From contig CM035353.1 of the NCBI GenBank assembly GCA_020137815.1, positions 2,133,459-2,197,458 on the forward strand: DNA of 64,000 nucleotides. The letters run 5' to 3'. Every line of letters begins with the position of its first letter. The stretch's first letter is position 1. Made by a program: the position numbers and the translations under genes. Origin of the DNA: Hormiphora californensis (Eukaryota > Ctenophora > Tentaculata > Cydippida > Pleurobrachiidae). The notes below the pieces were generated by a model. That model saw only the letters and a program-made list of their open reading frames with translations. It did no database searches and was not told the DNA's origin. Shown here piece after piece: positions 58,142 to 64,000 of the stretch.

Positions 58142-59146
58142 TTAATCAGCATCAGGTGATACTCTGGTGCTGATTGATTGGTTGTTTGATAGTGTTGCCA
58201 ACTCTTGTCGCACAGTACTGATGATGGTATCTCTAGTATACCCAAAGTATAGTATAACACCTGGGATTACTACAGCTACTATCACACCCAGCAGACAGGA
58301 GCCAAACAAAAGCAAACAAACAATAAATTCTCCATGATTCATTAAAATGCTAGCACTGTCTGCACTCATGAAGTATCCGATAACGATTATATAGCAGAGA
58401 TATAGCAGCGAGGATATGTCCATGAAAACCAGAATCTTGCAGGCTCGCCTCAAACTCTTTACACCGCTTTTCGAGGGGTCTGGTTTTCTCTGCAATAGGA
58501 AGATGGAGTATCCTGTAAAAGCAATTGATGAAGTTACGAAGAAGCAAAAGAAGGTGTATTGTGTCATCTGTACTGGATTCTCGATGGGACTGGTTGGCGG
58601 GTTGGACATTGTGTTAACGTTCTGCATCATCTCCATGTATGTCGCTTGTCCACTTGCCCAAACCATTTTATAACTGGAAATGGTGAGGGATACCGTGTTG
58701 AAGAGGACGGTAATTGTGACCAACCACCAAGATCTTATCTCAATGAACTCGTCTCTGATTTTCAACATGCATGTGCCGCATAGGAGAAAGTTTAATAGGA
58801 TGTGGTTACCGCCGAGGGTGTTTATGATGGTGTATCCTATCCCCTCCCATGGACCAACAGCTCTGTCCTTATATTTCGTTGACGACAGGAACTTGGCGAC
58901 GAAGTGTAGGTGCCAAAGAGAGATTAAAATGAACACTGCTGATTGAACCGAGAAAAGAGTATTGGCCACGCTTTTCCTTGCTTTTGTCTTGAGATAGATA
59001 ACGAGAGAGTTTAGAGGTATTGCTATGACGCAACAAAGGAGAATTATCAACCCGTACGTCACGTCCAGAATTAAACCATCTTCTTCGGAAAATACTGTTA
59101 TATATACTGTTCCATTCGATAGAGTGAAGTTTCGGAATATAGCCAT
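58142..59146 (-). CDS. Single-exon orphan 7TM receptor
   Basis: 334 residues with two N-glycosylation sites at the N-terminus (NFT, NGT) and seven hydrophobic segments: about 29-50 (YGLIILLCCVIAIPLNSLVI), then TM2-TM6 and TM7 at about 275-305 (CLLLFGSCLLGVIVAVVIPG). TM1 carries the class A-like Asn (PLNSLVIYL). The DRY region is atypical (MLKIRDEFIEIR) and TM7 ends IPGVILYFGY instead of NPxxY. A short Ser/Thr tail follows (ISTRVSPDAD). No ligand class can be assigned. It is the 3' neighbour, on the same strand, of the eight-exon receptor gene; they do not share obvious similarity. Confidence 0.8.
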   Translation of the reverse strand: MAIFRNFTLSNGTVYITVFSEEDGLILDVTYGLIILLCCVIAIPLNSLVIYLKTKARKSVANTLFSVQSAVFILISLWHLHFVAKFLSSTKYKDRAVGPWEGIGYTIINTLGGNHILLNFLLCGTCMLKIRDEFIEIRSWWLVTITVLFNTVSLTISSYKMVWASGQATYMEMMQNVNTMSNPPTSPIENPVQMTQYTFFCFFVTSSIAFTGYSIFLLQRKPDPSKSGVKSLRRACKILVFMDISSLLYLCYIIVIGYFMSADSASILMNHGEFIVCLLLFGSCLLGVIVAVVIPGVILYFGYTRDTIISTVRQELATLSNNQSISTRVSPDAD

Positions 59147-59578
59147 ATTCTATAGTTATATTGTCCTTATGATCTGGATCAGGCCGCTCAACAACACAAA
59201 ACAAAGCTTTACTGGAGTGTGTATGTGGGGCAAACAAAAAAAAAGGATCTATATAGCTCGCACTAGAGCTAGTGGTCTGTGTGTTATAATTGTGTTCTAA
59301 CACCTGTATATTAGCCAAATTATAGAACTTACCTGCTCTTGCTCTTTACAACACGCTCTCCACGTGGCAGCTGAACTCTGATATCGCCATGGCAACACCC
59401 TGGTAAACACTCCTTGAATGAATAAGTATACTAAGTACTCAACAAAGCACTCCGGCATAGTGTTCTGTTAGCAGTCTAACTCCATCAAAATAAACAACAC
59501 ATTTAAGAATTAGAACACATTTTTTATACCAATACAACACAAATAAAATACAGCCATATATAATTTAATTTAGTCATT

Positions 59579-62500
59579 TCATCGTTTTCTTTTCGAGCAA
59601 AACTTTAGACACATGGCAACAAGTTCCCTAAACCCAGCCTGTATCTGGGGGTTTAAACTCGCAAACAAGATGGGATTACACGCACTCTTTCCCACAAACA
59701 GCCAATGAGCCAGTAGATCGAGTTGCCTGGTCGGTTGCCATTGAGCACTATCACCATTTTTTGGTGCACTAAATTCCAAAATCCACATTACAAGACCGCT
59801 AATGAAGAGGGGCATGGTAAATAGTAAGTAGCAGGTAACAATGATAAACACTGACACAGTTACCCTCCTCTGAATGGCAGAATTTCGTTTGTTCCGTTGA
59901 GAAGATTTCCGGGATTGCCGTCCAAAGGCCGTGCTACTTCCGCCACAACTTCCCCCGGCCACCCCCGTGCCCTCCCGGATGCTCCTGATGGGACTTGCGG
60001 AGGAACATGATCCGACGTGTTCATCTACTTCTCGAATAGCTGCCGGTGCCGGTGCCTGGTGGAGATGAACAGTTGAAATTTCAGGATTTTATTCAGAATG
60101 CTACTCACAGAATGGACTACATTATACAATGGTTTATGCTTTGTTTAGTTCGCTCAACAGTTTGTCAACTTACGACTACATCTGGCCGCCTCAACTTTAC
60201 TTGTTCTTTCCGCCGAAAGGAAACTTCTGAAACATATAGCGATTTAAAATTAAAGTGGACCGACACAGAATCAGACAAGATTGTTGTAGGTATGTAGTAG
60301 AGAATAGTTATCTGTTACCCCCTAGTTCCATGCACCGAGATTCTGCAAAATTTCAGATATTCTGCAGATACTTTTTGCGAAGTATTCGCAGAAAAACCAA
60401 GCTCCTGAATTAGCCGAATATCTGCAGTTTTGCAGATATCTGCAAAGTGGTCCGAATGTATTTAGGTGCCAGCATGGGCACCTCTGACCCGCATATCAAA
60501 TAATTTACAGAAAGGCTCACCCTTTAGACTGTACTGCAAACACGGTTTATTGGTTGGAGTGTTGCCGGCCATGCTCCCTGTTCCAGTACAGGATGGTGTG
60601 ACGTCACTAAAATTCACTGTGCTGCTGAGAATATTATAAACTGTTATTACACGATATAGTCATACATTCTCAGTTACACCTAGTTTATTCAAGTTTAAGT
60701 ATTTACATTTGCTTGCATTACATTTGCTTGCATTACTCGTGGTATAGCCCTCAAGTACGACATTGTTTACTGTAATTTAAACTAAGGCAGTGGATTACGG
60801 GAGCCCGAAAGGAGAGCCCGAAAGAAAACCACGAACCAGTTCCCCGAAAGATTCATTTGCACATTAACAAAATCCTACTTTCCCAACACCCCCACCACAC
60901 AGAAGTCACGTGCGTCTGACGTGCATGCCCCTTCTGTGTGGTGAATATACGATTTTGGTAATGCGTAAATGAATCTTTTGGGGAACTGGTTCGGGATTTT
61001 CTTTCGGGCTCTCCTTTCGGGGAACTGGTTCGGGATTTTCTTTCGGGCTCTCCTTTCTGGCCCCCGTAATCCCCCGTGTTACGCTGGCCCGCACGATGTC
61101 AGCGGAAAGGGTACAGGTTGTTGTTTCTTCATTCGAGCCTTTAACCGTCGACGAGTTTCTATCAGCAGTTTCAGATAAAAGAAAATACAGAGAAAGACTG
61201 GCACCGGTATAGAGAGCAGAAAAAACGTAATGAAGTACCACCTGAAATTGAATGGGGTTTTAGTAAAGTCAATAACTACATCGATCCCTCCAAATTGTTC
61301 CAGTTTTTGTTACATTTGTTTGGGGCATCGACACGATACATAACTGCAAAACAGTCGAGAGGTTGTACCTGTCTCCTTCAAAGCCGCAGTTAAAAGAAAA
61401 TTGACTGTAAACGTAGGAGTCCCATCCGAGAAGTGGGCATGCAGCGAGGATGATGGAGTGTAGCCAGCTGAAGCTGAGCATCATGATTATCCGCCTGTTT
61501 GACATTACCTGCAGAAAATGGAAACCTGGCTATCAATATGCCGTTCATGCGGTAATAACTGTTCAACTAAAGATTTATAAAGGTGCATTTATATCTCAAC
61601 ACACTTTAGCGGAAAATAATCGTACTTTTCTGGAGTTCAGTTTTGGAGAATAACTGAACTTTGCACACAAATACGGCTGTTAACTGATTTTTTGTGCGAA
61701 CTTCAGTAATTGTAAGTAGCCGTTTAACTGAAGTACAGCTCAGTACGGTTTTTCCCCACTATGTTACATATTTTATATATGTCGTTTACCTTGAAGTAGT
61801 CCATGGGGTTGGTTACAAAGTAATATCTATCTACACTTGACATTGCTATCGTCCACAGAGAGGAAACCAAGGCTGCGTTATCCAGAAATCCTGATATCTA
61901 TAATATAAATAACGGTATAAGGGACCAACTTACAAAAACCCCGGGTATGTTAACCATATAATAAGCACTCGGGTATGTTTGTATCAAAAGACGTGTGAAG
62001 AACCGTGCAGGAGTTACCCACGCAGCATACCTAACAACCCAATCAAAATACGTATGGCGGCGGTGTGCAAGTATTTATACCCCAACGACAAAAGACAAAA
62101 GTACCCGTACTTTTTTGTAAGTTTCTGTTACGCTAGAATTAAAAATTGGAAACTGACGCCAAGTTCCAGCTGGGAGATTCCTGATGAACCACGCTGTGTG
62201 CGTCATTAGCGATCACGTGACCCAAATCTCCATGTGAAATGTATTATATAGGGTAGTGTTGCACGTAATTATCATCTTTTCGATTGGTCAAATAGGAGCT
62301 GGGAACTGATACCAGGTTCCAATTTGTAACTGCTGCCTTACTTGCTAATATAACCTAGAACATTTATGGTAAGGAGGGAGGCTGTGAATGCGTACTTGAT
62401 GGTCACTGGTCGGTTATATTCTGACAGCCCTGCACCAGACTTCCCCCACTAGCTAATTATATAGTTATTCTGAATAATGAGATCTGATATGAAGGAGATA

Positions 62501-63556
62501 TCAAAATTACTTCCTAAGATATTTAAGATATAAGATACGAAGATGAAAATATATTCTCAAAGATGAAAATAGATTATTAAATCTCTATATATTATCACAT
62601 ACATTGCAGAGAGTATCTCCAAACACCCAACCGTTGTTAAACACTGATACCGAGGTGATGGGCATCGTCACTGCACCTAGAAACAAGAGAATTAAATAGG
62701 GGGCCCCGGGTTAACCCCCTTCTCCTCGACTAACTGGAATCATGACGTCATGTATATTAACATAACCAGTTCATTGCTGGTTATACAGTGATATGACTGT
62801 GCTATTATATAACCCGATTTACCGGGATGCTCGGGGATTTTGTCCGATAAATCGGGGTTCCGGTAAATGGTTGGACAGTTAAATCATTTTTCGCGTTCAA
62901 TATGTCGAAAGAATTGGATGCAAAAACGCATGCATCATCATTTCAGGATTTAAAAAGAGTTCTACAGAGTAACTCAACAAGACGCAATGGTCATTAAAAG
63001 GTTGCAGAAGCTGTCAGGCACTGACCCATTCTTGCACACTTCGCTCAGAAGAGAGAGATAGAGAGAGAGAAAGAGAGGTTAGACATCTTGCTCACAGTCG
63101 AGACAGTGCACCACCATGCTGCAAGTATAATTGATGATCTGTTAAGTATTAGAATTAGATTGACATTTAAGGCCAGAGGGGGGGTCCGGGGGTATAAAAA
63201 GTCACTTTCGGTATCTGGTCCGACCTTAAGCACACTTACCAACGAGAAAATCAGCCACCATAAGATTATTTATAAACACGTTATTCCTGCTTTTCATCTT
63301 TCGACCGTGTATGGTTATGCTCACTACGACTAGGATTGAACCTGAAATATAAAGTTAAGTTTGATAATCTTTCAAAATTTAAATGAAGAGAGCAGATTTT
63401 TCCATGTTTTTCTCGATCGCAATAATTTCAATCGATTATAGCTAATAACTATTGGAGTGGCATTAAGGACCTACCGAGAAGTGTGACAACAGAGAAAGTT
63501 GTCATTGAAGCTCCAAGCAGTAGTTTTTCACTGGTGTTCAGCTGATTAGGTGTCAT
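59579..63556 (-). CDS. Class A GPCR, eight exons
   Basis: Exons 63475-63556, 63240-63341, 62603-62676, 61790-61897, 61369-61508, 61146-61241, 60521-60624 and 59579-60039 join in phase to 388 residues. Motifs appear in order: TM1 LLLGASMTTFSVVTLLGSIL; TM2 NNLMVADFLVG (LxxxD); WVFGDTLCN with the TM3 Cys; SSVDRYYFVTNPMDYF (DRY); TM4 LHSIILAACPLLGW; FNCGFEGDR with the loop-2 Cys; TM5 WYFITFFLLSIPVPVF; basic loop 3; TM6 SVFIIVTCYLLFTMPLF without the CWxP tryptophan; TM7 GKSACNPILFASLNP. A normal amine/peptide/opsin-type fold is certain; ligand unknown. The TM7 Lys is four residues before NP, not the opsin retinal position. A six-codon uORF (63570-63553) overlaps the start. The phase-2 donor of exon 6 (cg|gttaaa) is the weakest junction. 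Confidence 0.88.
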
Positions 63557-64000
63557 TGGGAAGCTGTCATGCCGAGGAAAGAGTCAGTGAATATATATAA
63601 CTTGCATGATTACAAAAAGAAAAATACTTAAAGTGAAAAATGGGCATTTGAAAAGCTGTGAATTGTGATTAATGATCACTGAAGAACAGAGTACGGCTTG
63701 AGAAATCTCTTATAGACACTCTTGTGGGTTGATCAGTACACCAAACTACACGTGTGTACCAAATTTCATCAAAATCGGACAATCCCAACTTTCCTATATA
63801 TCAACATAATATAATATATAATAGCAACATTACACATGCAATGAAACACCTTTTCAGAGATTGTGCTGAATGTCAAATTACTCAATAAAATATGTTGTGT
63901 GGCTCAAACCGTCATTCACGGTTCAGCAGATCAACATATAATATGAAAACTGGAACAATTGGGAGGTTCTCGAATCTACTAAATAATAATATAATAATCA
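63557..64000 (-). promoter_or_regulatory. 5' leader and upstream region of the eight-exon GPCR
   Basis: Non-coding except for the small uORF. It contains AT-rich tracts (for example aacataatataatatataata near 63805) and, at 63950-63985, a fragment of the foldback MITE family found in the gene D intron (ctggaacaattgggagg). No core promoter element can be assigned with confidence. Confidence 0.35.

Noticed and set aside
59579-60039. Opsin identity for the eight-exon GPCR because of a TM7 lysine
   Set aside because: The Lys is four residues before NP, whereas the retinal Lys of opsins is six before the NPxxY Asn.

Overview
The window is nuclear DNA from an animal. Eleven protein-coding loci are visible, nearly all with spliceosomal introns (GT..AG). 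They include animal-specific or animal-typical families: a DEG/ENaC channel, class A 7TM receptors and relaxin-receptor-like 7TM cores. Small foldback transposons, GA/CT microsatellites, minisatellites and a decayed LINE fill the introns. The animal does not look like a standard bilaterian model. The mix of DEG/ENaC, LDLa-receptor expansion, heavy intron nesting and compact spacing would fit an early-branching animal such as a ctenophore, but that is only a guess.

Layout. Plus strand: (1) ATAD3-type mitochondrial AAA+ ATPase, 5'-truncated by the window (1741-11252). (2) ERH, enhancer of rudimentary homolog (12200-12901). (3) AP2M1, the clathrin adaptor AP-2 mu subunit (13195-35160), with two alternative terminal coding exons. 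(4) a DRAM/TMEM150-like six-TM protein whose exons run 36989-38503 and resume at 51911 after a 13.4 kb intron (possible tail exons to 54170). Minus strand, all inside introns of those genes: a DEG/ENaC channel (in ATAD3); two tandem copies of an LDLa-repeat GPCR, one decaying, plus a frameshifted orphan 7TM gene (in AP2M1); two more LDLa-GPCRs and an unrecognised exon (in DRAM). At the right end, outside any intron I can show, are two further minus-strand class A GPCRs: a single-exon gene (58142-59146) and an eight-exon gene (59579-63556). A decayed CR1/L2-like LINE with a long poly(A) lies at about 55200-56970.

Three themes stand out. First, housekeeping genes on one strand host receptor and channel genes on the other strand in their introns. 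Second, tandem arrays repeatedly coincide with splice signals: six copies of one ATAD3 donor, four of another, repeated acceptor sequence before ATAD3 exon 10 and AP2M1 exon 3, and about 85 copies of a 39-bp unit carrying a branch-point-like CTAAC, a pyrimidine tract and a TAG just before the AP2M1 alternative last exons. Third, the alternative AP2M1 last exon replaces the Trp that corresponds to human W421 of the YxxPhi cargo pocket with Phe, while the other copy keeps the canonical sequence.

Internal checks: exon phases were read by eye and the summed coding lengths come out as whole codons. They give ERH 106 aa (human 104), AP2M1 433 aa (human 435), DRAM core 254 aa, the eight-exon GPCR 388 aa, and LDLa-GPCRs of about 1023, 1066 and 1104 aa. 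No database or alignment was run.
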